NCBI GenBank assembly: GCA_031761405.1 | Contig: JASEVX010000008.1 | Coordinates: forward strand, 38,247,355-38,311,354 | DNA from: Serripes groenlandicus | Lineage: Eukaryota > Mollusca > Bivalvia > Cardiida > Cardiidae | Length of the DNA stretch: 64,000 nucleotides | Direction of reading: 5' to 3' | Shown: one piece after another, positions 21,301 through 32,400 of the stretch | Position numbering within the stretch: the first letter of the stretch is position 1 | How the letters are laid out: each line of letters starts with the position of its first letter | The notes under the pieces: model-generated | The model's input: the letters and a program-made list of their open reading frames with translations, nothing else | Databases searched by the model: none | Told to the model about the DNA's origin: nothing | Position numbers and translations under genes: made by a program

Positions 21301-21500
21301 NNNNNNNNNNNNNNNNNNNNNNNNNNNNNNNNNNNNNNNNNNNNNNNNNNNNNNNNNNNNNNNNNNNNNNNNNNNNNNNNNNNNNNNNNNNNNNNNNNNN
21401 NNNNNNNNNNNNNNNNNNNNNNNNNNNNNNNNNNNNNNNNNNNNNNNNNNNNNNNNNNNNNNNNNNNNNNNNNNNNNNNNNNNNNNNNNNNNNNNNNNNN
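21301..21500. other. Assembly gap (200 N)
   Basis: Unknown bases. Any open frame crossing it is meaningless. The sequence after it (TTTCTCAAAACGAATAC) may be a MITE scrap. Confidence 1.
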
Positions 21501-21783
21501 CATCATTTTATGGGAAAAGTAGAGGTTTCTCAAAACGAATACTTTTTTCCACTCATTTCTACAATAATGTCCAACTTGGTACCAAATTTAAACTAATTTT
21601 CCTGATGTTTTCTTTTACTCGTATGTTTTCAAAGAACAGTTGACTCAACTAAACGTTATAAACAATACATATAATTCTAAAACAACAACAACACCAAAAA
21701 CAATCAACAATTTCAGCATTCTTTCTACATGTTTTACACCGTAAGTAAGTAATAATAAAAGCATGTAGCAGTGCTGACGGCCT

Positions 21784-21924
21784 GTGGGCTGCTGGAAGTT
21801 TGGAATTTTCGACGAACCCCCCCCCCCCCCCCGGTTAATCCGCCACTGTATATTTCACGTGACTTTTTTCGTGGGGTGGGGGAGTCGAGCACGGGCCCTA
21901 TGGGCCCCTGCTAAATCCGCCACT
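21784..21924. mobile_element. Two hAT-like transposon ends in the same orientation
   Basis: AATCCGCCACTG at 21837-21848 and AAATCCGCCACT at 21913-21924 are both preceded by C-rich or GGGCCC-rich sequence (16 C at 21817-21832; GGGCCCTATGGGCCCCTG at 21893-21910). Many hAT-type elements end in CAGTGGCGGAT followed by a G-rich run; I recall this from known families. No partner end or transposase was found. The N gap lies to the left. Confidence 0.45.
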
Positions 21925-22294
21925 ACATTTGCCACGCTTTTTCTTTGTTTACCATTAATTTTTCGACGAACGGGACTTCTTCGCGAATGTTAATAAAGTT
22001 AACAAGCGTTCGTATTTGACCTCTCTGCGCATTAATTTTTAAAGCATTTCTTAAACTTATATTGGAGTACTCACGCCTTAAGTTTTTCACTAATGTTCCA
22101 ACAACATTAAAATGATATTTATGGGGGAGATCCGAACCTTTTAAATGTAGTTTTGTAGTTTTGTTGGGTGCTAACAGCAATTGGCAGGCTGCCAACTCCG
22201 AACAAATGGTATTACTACTATGACCAGGGGCTTTAGCCCAGGCCAAAAAAACGAATGGATCAAAATGCAAAACATGAAGTACGTTTGAAGTCAA
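21923..22294 (-). CDS. Unrecognised 123-codon ORF
   Basis: This is the longest non-satellite open frame that does not cross the N gap (satellite ORFs excluded). The protein is basic and contains segments such as APNKTTKLHLKGSDLPHKYH and NISLRNALKINAQRG. No domain, signal peptide or membrane segment was recognised. Its 3' end abuts the hAT-like terminus, so it could be part of an old transposon or exon, or a chance frame. Confidence 0.2.
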   Translation of the reverse strand: MTSNVLHVLHFDPFVFLAWAKAPGHSSNTICSELAACQLLLAPNKTTKLHLKGSDLPHKYHFNVVGTLVKNLRREYSNISLRNALKINAQRGQIRTLVNFINIREEVPFVEKLMVNKEKAWQM

Positions 22295-22299
22295 TTAAT

Positions 22300-23416
22300 T
22301 GTTTCCGAGATGGAAAACCTGACATTAAATTGTATGGCACTTTGAGACGTACGTCGTAGAGATAAGAACATGCCGAAACGTCAATGCAGTGTTGTTGCTA
22401 ATGGTCACCTGGACCTCTACACGTGCGTTCACGTTAAAACGTCCCTTATGGGCTCGGTCTATGAAGTCGGTTTTGCTCGTGGACCGGAAATGACCGACAT
22501 ATACACGGACAATACCGATATCTAACGGCTGTAGGCGGACATCACCAAAACTTTATACTGTTAGTAAATATCGGAAAACGCCGTTTATTTTATATTTTTA
22601 ATAGGTTTTCGGAAATCACATGGGAGGGGGGATTATTATTAGAAAGAAACACATTTAGATGTCTTGAACATATTACAATTGTGTTTGTTTAAAAACACTA
22701 AGTAATGACACATCTAAAATGAAATAAATATTCCGATGTTTTAGGTATTTTCAGTTTCTTTATTTTGACTCGCATTTATGTTTTTTTGTTTTATTTACGA
22801 AGACAAAACAGTCCCTGTAATTTGTTTACATACGCGCACCTGCTTGAAGCGTGACTCGCGAATACCAACTGCGTAGATCAATCTCCTTTGCAGAACAAAT
22901 GAAGAAAAGAACAAACCGAGATAAAACTAGTTTTAATAGAAAAATTACTTTGAACGAACACTCTCTGCCTATAAAGAGAGTTTCAAGAACGACACCTCTG
23001 CGAATAAGAAAAAATCGGGTCTTTCGTACAAAATTATTTCGTCGTTGACAATTTTAAATGTGTCATTTAATTCCCGAAAGGCATAATGCTTCCGATCTGC
23101 ATATTGTTATGCATCATTGACACAAGGGCGCTCATCATAATATAATTTTAAAACATGAGTAGTTTGTTATTTTCATTATAAAAAAGGAAGGAAAGAATTA
23201 AAATAAATAAACATGTTGTAGGGCTCAGTTTATGTTCGAAATTAAGTTTAAATTATACAACAATTTCAATGAGATTTAACTGTTTAGTTGATATTATATT
23301 TCGAAGGTGGTATAATTTATAAATATTGAACTACATTTCAACATTTGTTAAAGTATGATATAATTAGGATGCTAATATCATTTTGAGAAAAAGAGAAAAC
23401 TCATGTCTTCGGCGAT
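22300..23416. other. Unassigned non-coding stretch
   Basis: Only short frames, for example a Lys/Arg-rich 65-codon one at 22851-23048. No repeat structure was recognised. Confidence 0.35.
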
Positions 23417-23493
23417 TTAACCCTTAACTCATTGTTTTAAAAGTAGATTGCTGCAAAGGTGTCCACTGTTGACTTGCATAGAGGAAAGGTAAA
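23417..23493 (+). mobile_element. TTAA-MITE-1, internally deleted
   Basis: TTTAACCCTTAACTCATTG is joined to TTTTAAAAGTAGATTGCTGC and AAGGTGTCCAC, ending AGAGGAAAGG. Only the ends are left. Confidence 0.55.
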
Positions 23494-23674
23494 ATGACGT
23501 GCTATTACATGCAAATCCTAAATTGTCTGTTTTGTGGTTTTATTGAAAAATAATAAAATTCAAATATTCTGACAAACATCTTGAAAAGTGTATGTGGAAT
23601 TCACAAATCTTATAATTATTCCTTAATGAAAGCACTGTATACATACTAAGACTAATGATTGGCAAGATTTCTCA

Positions 23675-23770
23675 TTTCCATTACTGTTTATGATCAATAA
23701 TTAGTTGGTTGTGTGTATGGTCAACCTACTTTGGAATGGAGATTGATCATAAACAATGAAAGGCTTCAAT
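23675..23770. repeat. Imperfect hairpin
   Basis: TTCCATTACTGTTTATGATCAATA on the left is complementary to ATTGATCATAAACAATGAAA on the right, with a roughly 45-bp spacer. No known terminal motif. Confidence 0.6.
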
Positions 23771-24206
23771 TATCATTCACTTCGTTGACAAAACAATGCA
23801 AGTTATGATACATTTTCACTTGACCCCACCCCTGATGTTCCAATATGCCCCTCAGTTGATAACTGTTTATTCAACTACTATAATGTTATAGTGTTATGCA
23901 TAACTGCACTATGGATATCCGGCGACATTGATGCGTTGCATCAATTTTCTCTTGTATATATTCGAAGGGGATCCATTATAAGCAAAGGTAAATCAAATTC
24001 TCATGACGCGAGCATGCACAAGTTTGATAAACAGTAACCTAAGCGTACTACAAGGCGTTATCTTCAGCTACGGTTAATTTGAGACAAAAGACCGCGTTTA
24101 AATTTGAAATCACGCCCCGGGAACACGAATCCTCGTTTACACGAGATTTGTTTGTGTTTTGGAAATGTTTCTCTCTAAGGACATGTTCTTCTTGTTCTTT
24201 GATCGA

Positions 24207-24436
24207 TTAACCCTTTCCCTCATACGGCAATTCTGAAGCAGACGACTTTGAACATATTTTGTCAAAAAAAGGAAAATCTCTATAATTGTATGGATAACCT
24301 ATGACAAAAATTGGAAAACATTGTGGCAAAAGGAGAAATTGCACGTTTTGTGCAATTTCTTCTTTAATCACTATGTTTTCAAAAAGCCGTCTGCTGCAGA
24401 GGCGTCAGAAAGCGTCTATATGAGGGAAAGGGTTAA
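24207..24436 (+). mobile_element. TTAA-MITE-1, CTCAT subfamily, full 230 bp
   Basis: TTAA at both ends; left CCCTTTCCCTCATACGGC; loop GCACGTTTTGTGC; right CGTCTATATGAGGGAAAGGG. A good reference copy for the subfamily. Confidence 0.95.
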
Positions 24437-24621
24437 GGTTGTAAATGGGCAATCTCCACTAACAGGTTTAATATCATTCATGTTCTAACAAGAGGGCCAC
24501 CAAAGGAAACTGGAGACGTAGGAGCAATGGCATGTATGTACATCATGTATATTTTTCTAACAAGGTTTATCTGGGCTTATAGCCCCTCTTTTCCCAGTTT
24601 CTTTATATTCCAATTGTTGGT

Positions 24622-24851
24622 TTAACCCTTTCCCTCATATAGACGCGTTTTGACGCCTCTGCAGCAGACGACTTTTTGAAAACATAGTGACAAAAGAATA
24701 AATTGCTCAAAACGAGCAATTTCTCCTTTTGACACAATGTTTTCCACTTTCTGTCATAGATAATCCATTCAATTATAGAGATTTTATATCTTTTGACAAA
24801 ATATGTTCAAAGTCGTCTGCTGCAGAATTGTCGTATGAGGGAAAGGGTTAA
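24622..24851 (-). mobile_element. TTAA-MITE-1, CTCAT subfamily, full 230 bp
   Basis: TTAA at both ends; the same sequence in reverse orientation, with loop GCTCAAAACGAGC (GCTC/GAGC pair). Confidence 0.95.
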
Positions 24852-25009
24852 AGTAAAACAAATATGAACGTTATGCAATCTGTTGATTGTTAAAAAAAAC
24901 ATATTTTTGACTTTGGATTGAAAGTGTATACGATTGATGTAGATAAATATGGTGACTTCAACATATCTGGTCTATCTTTATATCCTCCAGCTTTGTAACA
25001 CAAATCTCT

Positions 25010-25222
25010 GTTTCCCACATACAGACGCCTCTGAAGGCAGACGATTTTTAAAATAAAATGTGGCAACGAAGAAATTACTCATGATGAGCATTTTCTCCTT
25101 TTACCACAATGTTTTCATCTTTATTCTGTAATTGTTCCTTTTTTTCAATCCATATAATTATCCATATTATTTTTACTAAATGTCGTCAGCTGCAGGTTAA
25201 ATCTATGAGGGAGAAGGTAAAC
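25010..25222 (-). mobile_element. TTAA-MITE-1 older copy
   Basis: GTTTCCCACATACAGACGCC, CTGAAGGCAGACGATTTTTA, hairpin GAAGAAATTACTCATGATGAGC, right part GTCGTCAGCTGCAGG and GAGGGAGAAGG. Ends eroded. Confidence 0.75.
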
Positions 25223-25276
25223 GTCTCTATCCTTCATTTGCGAAAATACAGAATATAAACTTATCTGCATGCATTC

Positions 25277-25506
25277 TTAACCCTTTCCCTCATATAGACG
25301 CTTTCTGACGCCTCTGCAGCAGACGCCTTTTTGAAAACATAGTGACAAAAGAAGAAATTGCACAAAACGTGCAATTTCTCCTTTTGCCACAATGTTTTCC
25401 ACTTTTTGTCATAGGTTATCCATTCAGTTATAGAGATTTTCTATGTTTTGACAAAATACGTTCAAAGTCGTCTGCTGCAGAATTGTCGTATGAGGGAAAG
25501 GGTTAA
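25277..25506 (-). mobile_element. TTAA-MITE-1, CTCAT subfamily, full 230 bp
   Basis: TTAA at both ends; loop GCACAAAACGTGC (GCAC/GTGC pair); nearly identical to 24622-24851 apart from the loop pair and scattered substitutions. Confidence 0.95.
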
Positions 25507-25619
25507 ACAATACATTGGGATACTCTTATTCCAGACGAAGACTTACAACCAATGGTGGTAATGACTTTCCTTCTTGGTGCTCAGGGTTGCATGGATTGTT
25601 TGTTTTGCTTGCTTGTTTT

Positions 25620-25876
25620 GGTGTTTCAAAGTTTGCGCCGCTTTCAACAATTTGTTCAGTTATATCGCTCCGTTTTCTGTGTAGGTAACCAGTACTACTG
25701 ACCCTTTTAAACGGACACCAGCGAGCCAGTTGTTATGTTAATTCCACAATGCTAAACGCCTAAGGAAGGAAGCCATTACTACTATTGTTAAAGTATTTGT
25801 AACAACCTTGCCAGGATTCGAATCAGAGACTTCCCGCAACTGAGTCGGGCGCTCTACCACTACACCATCGAGGATA
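25620..25876 (-). mobile_element. SINE, nearly complete
   Basis: Minus-strand head CTCGATGGTGTAGTGGTAGAGCG (A box) and CTGATTCGAATCCTGGC (B box). The body and the CGGCGCAAACTTTG tail follow to the left. Confidence 0.85.
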
Positions 25877-25988
25877 TCGGACTGTAGGGCAAGCACAACG
25901 ACAGATTCATCGCTGTCAGGATACATACACATTATACCGATTTTACCGGTAGTGTACACAGCAAACACCCTAGTCTAACTGACAAACT

Positions 25989-26252
25989 AAGCAGTCCCGC
26001 GAGAAAACCAACATTGTGAACTCTGCGTAAAGTATCGATCCGGATCAGCCTAAGCATGCCGCGCAGGCTTACACGGGCAGACATTTTCCGCCTCCTGTGG
26101 ATTTTCTGTTTCAGGAATCATTACTCTATACTTATATCCCCCTGAGACGGAATGTGTCGGCTCGGATTAGTCTGCGCGGACTGCGCAGGCTGATCTGGAT
26201 CGATACATTACGCAGAGGCCATTATGTTGGTTTTCTCGCGGGAAGGCTCAAC
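25989..26252. mobile_element. CCACGAGAAAACC MITE family, copy 1
   Basis: Terminal inverted repeats GCGAGAAAACCAACATTGTG and ATTATGTTGGTTTTCTCGCG enclose GC-richer arms (GATCAGCCT...GCGCAGGCT and matching complements). The interior has TCCTGTGGATTTTCTGTTTC. Related copies are at 28769 and 41638. Confidence 0.85.
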
Positions 26253-26315
26253 TGTTGAAATCAACGTAAAACACCATTCAAATCAGACGACTTTGCGAAC
26301 ACTGTGATAACATCT

Positions 26316-26561
26316 CGAGGGCTTGGCGTGAAACGGTTGTAACTAAAATTGTTACTTTTTTACCAAGGTTAATCATCCCGCCATAAAGTCTCTATAAGCG
26401 TTAAATCAATTTTCTTGGTAAACAATGGAAATTTAGGTGCCATTGCTCGTTTTGAGCAATGGCACCTAAATTTGTATTGTTTACAACAGGGTCAAAATTG
26501 CCCCTAAACAAGGGTTTTCAAAATAGGTTTTTAGTTACAACCGTTTCACACCAAGCCCTCG
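26316..26561. mobile_element. CGAGGGCTTGG MITE, full copy
   Basis: 246 bp; ends CGAGGGCTTGGCGTGAAAC and ACACCAAGCCCTCG; central hairpin GGTGCCATTGCTCG / TGAGCAATGGCACC. A TTAA-MITE-1 scrap (AATCAGACGACTTTGCGAAC) abuts on the left at 26278-26312. Confidence 0.9.
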
Positions 26562-26569
26562 ATCTTATG

Positions 26570-27424
26570 TTGTTTCACCCTTTCATTCTAACTAATTAGA
26601 TCTTGGACGAAATAGTGTACTATTTGAATATGCCAGCTATAAATAACCCAAGCCTTTGATCATGCCTTATCATCAGCATTACATTGTCACAATTTTCATA
26701 CCTATTAGTTTATGGTGTTATGATGTGTCCGTTTGATAGTCTAGACAACCAAATCATTACATTGTATTACAATATTATTTTCTCACTCTAATATAGAATT
26801 TACAAAAAGAACTATGAATTTCCCTCTTTGAAATTCACATAATATGAAAACACGTGCCTTTGTTCTTCCTTCCTCTTCCATACTTATACATGTTCTTACA
26901 ATTAGGACAACACCACAGTTTTTGACATGAGTTTCTTCTGTATAATTCTAAAATACCCCAATGTTCAATAAAACAAATTGATGATAATAAAGGAAACGAT
27001 TAAGAACAATGAGGCGTAGCATCTTTGGGGTTTTCTTATATTCACTTAAACTCTCGCGGATTGCAGAAACTGTTTTAGTGTTGGGAAAACGAATTTAACA
27101 ACAAATGTCTTAGCCTATGTTGTTCATTCTCAGCAGGTATTTGTATTAAAATGAGTTATATTTTGGTCTGATCTATTTATTGTCTTCATCACCATCATCA
27201 TCATCATCACCATCAGTAGTATGAGCATCGTCATGTATCTCCTAAACGCCCATCGGCATCACAATGAGGAAGTTTTCATGTGTCGAGGTGAATGGCAGTC
27301 ATGGTTGCTACGATTCAAATGTCAACTCGCTAATTTCTGCCTCTCCCATTTTATCAGACAAATTGTATAACCGTTAAGATCAATGGCCTGCATTTACGCA
27401 ATTGATATTTGAAATATTTAGATT
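26570..27424. other. Unassigned stretch with a small TCA microsatellite
   Basis: An imperfect (ATC)n run lies at 27187-27216. No gene or element was recognised. Confidence 0.4.
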
Positions 27425-27645
27425 GATTGATTTGGTTGGTGATTCACTCGCTTTCAACAATTGTTTAGTTATATCACGGCGTTTCCTCGGTACTACTTGT
27501 CATTTTATTCTGATACCTGCCGGTCAGTCGTAAAGCTTACCCCGCAATCCTGAGCGCCAAGGAGGGCTGCCATTACTACTAAGTATTTGGTATTCGATCC
27601 CACGACCTATCACACCCGAAGCGGACGCTCTACCACTACACACAC
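27425..27645 (-). mobile_element. SINE, nearly complete
   Basis: Minus-strand GTGTAGTGGTAGAGCGTCCGC (A box region) and GGTCGTGGGATCGAATACC (B box); body modules follow, including CTCAGGATTGCGGGGTAAGC and CGCCGTGATATAACTAAAC. Confidence 0.85.
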
Positions 27646-27760
27646 ACTAATAATAAAGGGAGAAAGCGTTCATAATTAGCCATTTATGCGTTTCCAACAA
27701 TGTATTCTACACTCCGCTTTATACTTTTCGAAAATGTCTATAAGTTTCATCAGATTTCTT
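27646..27760 (-). mobile_element. TTAA-MITE-1 fragment
   Basis: AAAGGGAGAAAGCGTTCATAATTAGC and CCAACAATGTATTCTACACTC match the hairpin side of the family. No ends. Confidence 0.45.
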
Positions 27761-27892
27761 GCGAGACAGCTTTATAAAATTCACATCGGGTAAACGATGA
27801 AGTATCTTCGTAAGCAATAAGGCACGTCCCTATAACGAACCAGTATCTGCATATTTACGTCAGAATGTACTCTCGACGTACTCCCAGAAATC

Positions 27893-27935
27893 TGCCGTTG
27901 CCGAGTGGTTAGCGTCGGGGATTTGATTCAATATT
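27893..27935 (+). mobile_element. SINE head fragment
   Basis: GCCGTTGCCGAGTGGTTAGCGTCGG matches the A-box region of the tRNA-derived heads. Confidence 0.5.
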
Positions 27936-28029
27936 TGCTCTCGTTTACTTCTGCTGCGAATACATGAAAATACGTCTCCAAGAGGGAGAATGTTACACCT
28001 TTATACCAGGTAAACGTACCGGTACAACT

Positions 28030-28117
28030 GATCCATTCAACTTGACACCAGGGAATCAGTCGTTCTGCTGACCTCACAATCATGAGGACCACCAAAGGAA
28101 AGCCATTACTACCATTA
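28030..28117 (-). mobile_element. SINE body, interrupted by a MITE
   Basis: TTGACACCAGGGAATCAGTCG and AAGGAAAGCCATTACTACCA are body modules. The copy stops exactly at the TTAA where TTAA-MITE-1 begins at 28118. No SINE head resumes on the other side. Confidence 0.65.
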
Positions 28118-28285
28118 TTAACCCTTTCCCCCATACGACAATTCTGCAGCAGACGACTTTGAACATATTTTGTCAGATGGATAACCTATGACTAAAAGTG
28201 GAAAACATTGTGACAAAAGGAGAAATTGCACGTTCTGTGCAATTTCTTCTTTTGTCACTATGTTTTCAAAACGCCGTCTGCTTTA
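28118..28285 (+). mobile_element. TTAA-MITE-1, CTCAT subfamily, right-truncated
   Basis: Left end intact (TTAACCCTTTCCCCCATACGAC), a deletion in the spacer after GTCAG, loop GCACGTTCTGTGC. It stops within CGCCGTCTGCT, where a second copy begins. Confidence 0.88.
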
Positions 28286-28512
28286 ACCCTTTCCCTCATA
28301 CGACAATTCTGCAGCAGACGACTTTGAACGTATTTTGTCAAAACATAGGAAATCTCCAGAATTGAATGGATAACCTATGACAAAAAGTGGAAAACATTGT
28401 GGTAAAAGGAGAAATTGCACGTTCTGTGCAATTTCTTCTTTTGTCACTATGTTTTCAAAAAGCCGTCTGTTTCAGAGGCGTCAGAAAGCGTCTATATGAG
28501 GGAAAGGGTTAA
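28283..28512 (+). mobile_element. TTAA-MITE-1, CTCAT subfamily, full 230 bp
   Basis: TTAA at both ends, same loop GCACGTTCTGTGC as its truncated neighbour, which suggests the two arose by local duplication rather than two independent insertions (inference). Confidence 0.93.
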
Positions 28513-28768
28513 TATTAAAGTCATGCAGTAGTTGTCCTGATTGTTTGTTTTTCTATGACAAAACCCTTACAATTGGCCATTGCGTTGGACTCATCAGAAA
28601 CAGTGCTTTTATATTTGGCATTTGCAAACCTTGTGACAAGTGCTTTCCACTGATCTGAAAATATTCGCTTTTGCGACATTGACATTGATGTATGACCTTC
28701 TTTTGTAACTACCAATGGTTTCATCTGTGTTTCAAATACAACTCTTGTTTTCAGTATGCCTTTTTAAT

Positions 28769-29023
28769 TTGAGCCGTTCCACGAGAAAACCAACATTATG
28801 GACTCTGCGTAATGTATTAACCCATATCAGCCTGTCAAGTCCGCGCAGACTAATCCAGGTCGACACATTCCGTCTCAGGGGGATACAGGTATAGAGTAAT
28901 GATTCCCGAAACAGAAAATCCACAGGAGGCGAAAAGTGTCTGTACGTGTTAGTCCGCGCGGCATATCCGGATCGATACTTTATGCAAATTCCACAATGTT
29001 GATTTTCTCGTTATTCAGCTCAT
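28769..29023. mobile_element. CCACGAGAAAACC MITE family, copy 2
   Basis: Left GAGCCGTTCCACGAGAAAACC and CCAACATTATGGACTCTGCG; right ATTCCACAATGTTGATTTTC; interior GAGTAATGATTCCCGAAAC and ATCCACAGGAGGCG, which is the complement of copy 1, so it is inverted relative to it. Confidence 0.85.
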
Positions 29024-29369
29024 TTCGCTTTTAGAAATGATTTCGTGCGCTCTTAATAGTTAAGTTCCGTTATAAACCGCTTCGAGCTAGTATAAAATCC
29101 CGATAAGGATTACAACAATGCCCGTATATGTAATCTGTGTCACTGGGGCACATCAATATACATATAGTGTATACATGTCATTTGACTTTTACTACAAGTC
29201 ATATACACCGTCCGTTTCGATTTAATCAATCAGTGTGCATTCCTCTTTTGTATATAAAGCATACTTAAAAAAATGAATATTTCTCCTTAATCTCTTTTTA
29301 ATCGTAAAAACAACAACACATTTCAGTTTCTCATTAAAAATGGTTTTTATATTGATCTCCTGTTTATAT
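29024..29369. other. Unassigned non-coding stretch
   Basis: Nothing recognisable was seen. Confidence 0.35.
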
Positions 29370-29470
29370 TAAACCCTTTATCTGCAGACGACGTTAAACA
29401 AATCTGAAAATATTTGCAGCAGATGAACAGTTTCACCTTTTTGTCACGATGTTTTCAACTCTTCTCTATA
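29370..29470 (+). mobile_element. TTAA-MITE-1 remnant bordering the large satellite
   Basis: TTAAACCCTTTATCTGCAGACG, AAATATTTGCAGCAGATGAAC and CACCTTTTTGTCACGATG; heavily deleted. The 27-bp satellite begins within about 15 bp of its right side. Confidence 0.55.
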
Positions 29471-29479
29471 CCTGGTACA

Positions 29480-32400
29480 ATAGACTTATAGACTCACTGG
29501 TCCCACTAGACTTGTAGACCGACTTGGTTCCACTAGACTTATAGACCGACTTGGTTCCACTAGACTTATAGACCGACTTGGTTCTAATAGACTTATAGAC
29601 CGACTTGGTTCCACTAGACTTATAGACCGACTTGGTTCCACAAGACTTATAGACCGACTTGGTTCTAATAGACTTATAGACCGACTTGGTTCCACTAGAC
29701 TTATAGACCGACTTGGTTCCAATAGACTTATAGACCGACTTTGTTCCAATAGACTTATAGACCGACTTGGTTCCACTAGACTTATAGACTGACTTGGTTC
29801 CAATAGACTTATAGACCGACTTGGTTCCACGAGACTTATAGACCGACTTGGTTCCACTAGACTTATAGACCGACTTGGTTCCACTAGACTTATAGACCGA
29901 CTTGGTTCCACTAGACTTATAGACCGACTTGGTTCTAATAGACTTATAGACCGACTTGGTTCCACTAGACTTATAGACCGACTTGGTTCCACTAGACTTA
30001 TAGACCGACTTGGTTCCACTAGACTTATAGACCGACTTGGTTCCACTAGAATTATAGACCGACTTGGTTCCACTAGAATTATAGACCGACTTGGTTCTAA
30101 TAGACTTATAGACCGACTTGGTTCCACTAGACTTATATACCGACTTGGTTCCACTAGACTTATAGACCGACTTGGTTCCACTAGACTTATAGACCGACTT
30201 GGTTCCACTAGACTTATAGACCGACTTGGTTCCACTAGACTTATAGACCGACTTGGTACCACTAAACGTGTAGACTTACTTGGTTCCACTAGACTTATAG
30301 ACCGACTTGGTTCCACTAGACTTATAGACCGACTTGGTTCCAATAGACTTATAGACCGACTTGGTTCCACTAAACGTGTAGACCGACTTGGTTCCACTAG
30401 ACTTATAGACCGACTTGGTTCCACTAAACGTGTAGACCAACTGGTTCCACTAGACATGTATACTCATTGGTTCCACTAGACGTGTAGACTCATTGGTTCC
30501 ACTATAAATGTAGACTCATTGGTTCCACTAGACGTGTAGACTCATTGGTTCCACTATAAATGTAGACTCATTGGTTCCACTAGACGTGTAGACTCATTGG
30601 TTGAACTAGACGTGTAGACTCATTGGTTCCACTATAAATGTAGACTCAGTTGTTCCACTAGACATGTAGACTCATTGGTTCCACTAGACTTGTAGACTCA
30701 TTGGTTCCACTAGACATGTAGACTCATTGGTTCCACTAGACGTGTATACTCATTTGTTCCACTAGACGTGTAGACTCATTGGTTCTACTATAAATGTAGA
30801 CTCCTTGGTTCCACTAGACGTGTAGACTCATTGGTTCCACTAGACGTGTAGACCGACTTGGTTCCATTAGACTTATAGACCGACTTGGTTCCACTAGATT
30901 TATAGACCGACTTGGTTCTAATAGACTTATAGACCGACTTGGTTCCACTAGACTTATATACCGACTTGGTTCCACTAGACTTATAGACCGACTTGGTTCT
31001 AATAGACTTATAGACCGACTTGGTTCCACTAGACTTATAGACCGACTTGGTTCCACTAGACTTATAGACCGACTTGGTTCCACTAGACTTATAGACCGAC
31101 TTGGTACCACTAAACGTGTAGACTTACTTGGTTCCACTAGACTTATAGACCGACTTGGTTCCACTAGACTTATATACCGACTTGGTTCCAATAGACTTAT
31201 AGACCGACTTGGTTCCACTAAACGTGTAGACCGACTTGGTTCCACTAGACGTGTAGACTCATTGGTTCCACTAGACGTGTAGACTCATTGGTTCCACTAG
31301 ACATGTAGACTCATTGGTTCCACTAGACGTGTAGACTCATTGGTTGAACTAGACGTGTAGACTCATTGGTTCCACTATAAATGTAGACTCAGTTGTTCCA
31401 CTAGACATGTAGACTCATTGGTTCCACTAGACTTGTAGACTCATTCGTTCCACTAGACATGTAGACTCATTGGTTCGACTAGACGTGTATACTCATTTGT
31501 TCCACTAGACGTGTAGACTCATTGGTTCTACTATAAATGTAGACTCCTTGGTTCCACTAGACGTGTAGACCGACTTGGTTCCATTAGACTTATAGACCGA
31601 CTTGGTTCCACTAGATTTATAGACCGACTTGGTTCTAATAGACTTATAGACCGACTTGGTTCCACTAGACTTATAGACCGACTTGGTTCCACTAGACTTA
31701 TAGACCGACTTGGTTCTAATAGACTTATAGACCGACTTGGTTCCACTAGACTTATATACCGACTTGGTTCCACTAGACTTATAGACCGACTTGGTTCCAC
31801 TAGACTTATAGACCGACTTGGTTCCACTAGACTTATAGACCGACTTGGTTCCACTAGACTTATAGACCGACTTGGTTCTAATATACTTATATACCGACTT
31901 GGTTCCACTAGACTTATAGACCGACTTGGTTACACTAGACTTATAGACCGACTTGGTTATACTAGACTTATAGACCGACTTGGTTCCACTAGACTTATAG
32001 ACCGACTTGGTTCCACTAGACTTATATACCGACTTGGTTCCACTAGACTTATAGACCGACTTGGTTCCACAAGACTTATAGACCGACTTGGTTCCACTAG
32101 ACTTATAGACCGGCTTGGTTCCACTAAACGTGTAGACTTACTTGGTTCCACTAGACTTATAGACCGACTTGGTTCCACTAGACTTATAGACCGACTTGGT
32201 TCCAATAGACTTATAGACCGACTTGGTTCCACTAAACGTGTAGACCGACTTGGTTCCATTAGACTTATAGACCGACTTGGTTCCACATAACGTGTAGACC
32301 AACTGGTTCCACTAGACATGTAGACTCATTGGTTCCACTAAACGTGTAGACTTATTGGTTCCACTAGACGTGTAGACTCATTGGTGCTACTATAAATGTA

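Noticed and set aside
21234..21643. Open frames spanning the N gap
   Set aside because: They consist mostly of undefined residues and have no meaning until the gap is filled.
29486..32319. Minus-strand ORFs of 120-323 codons encoding SLVEPSRSI repeats
   Set aside because: They exist because the 27-bp unit is a multiple of three and lacks a stop in that frame. The frame breaks at every 26-bp block, and there is no signal peptide or non-repeat domain.
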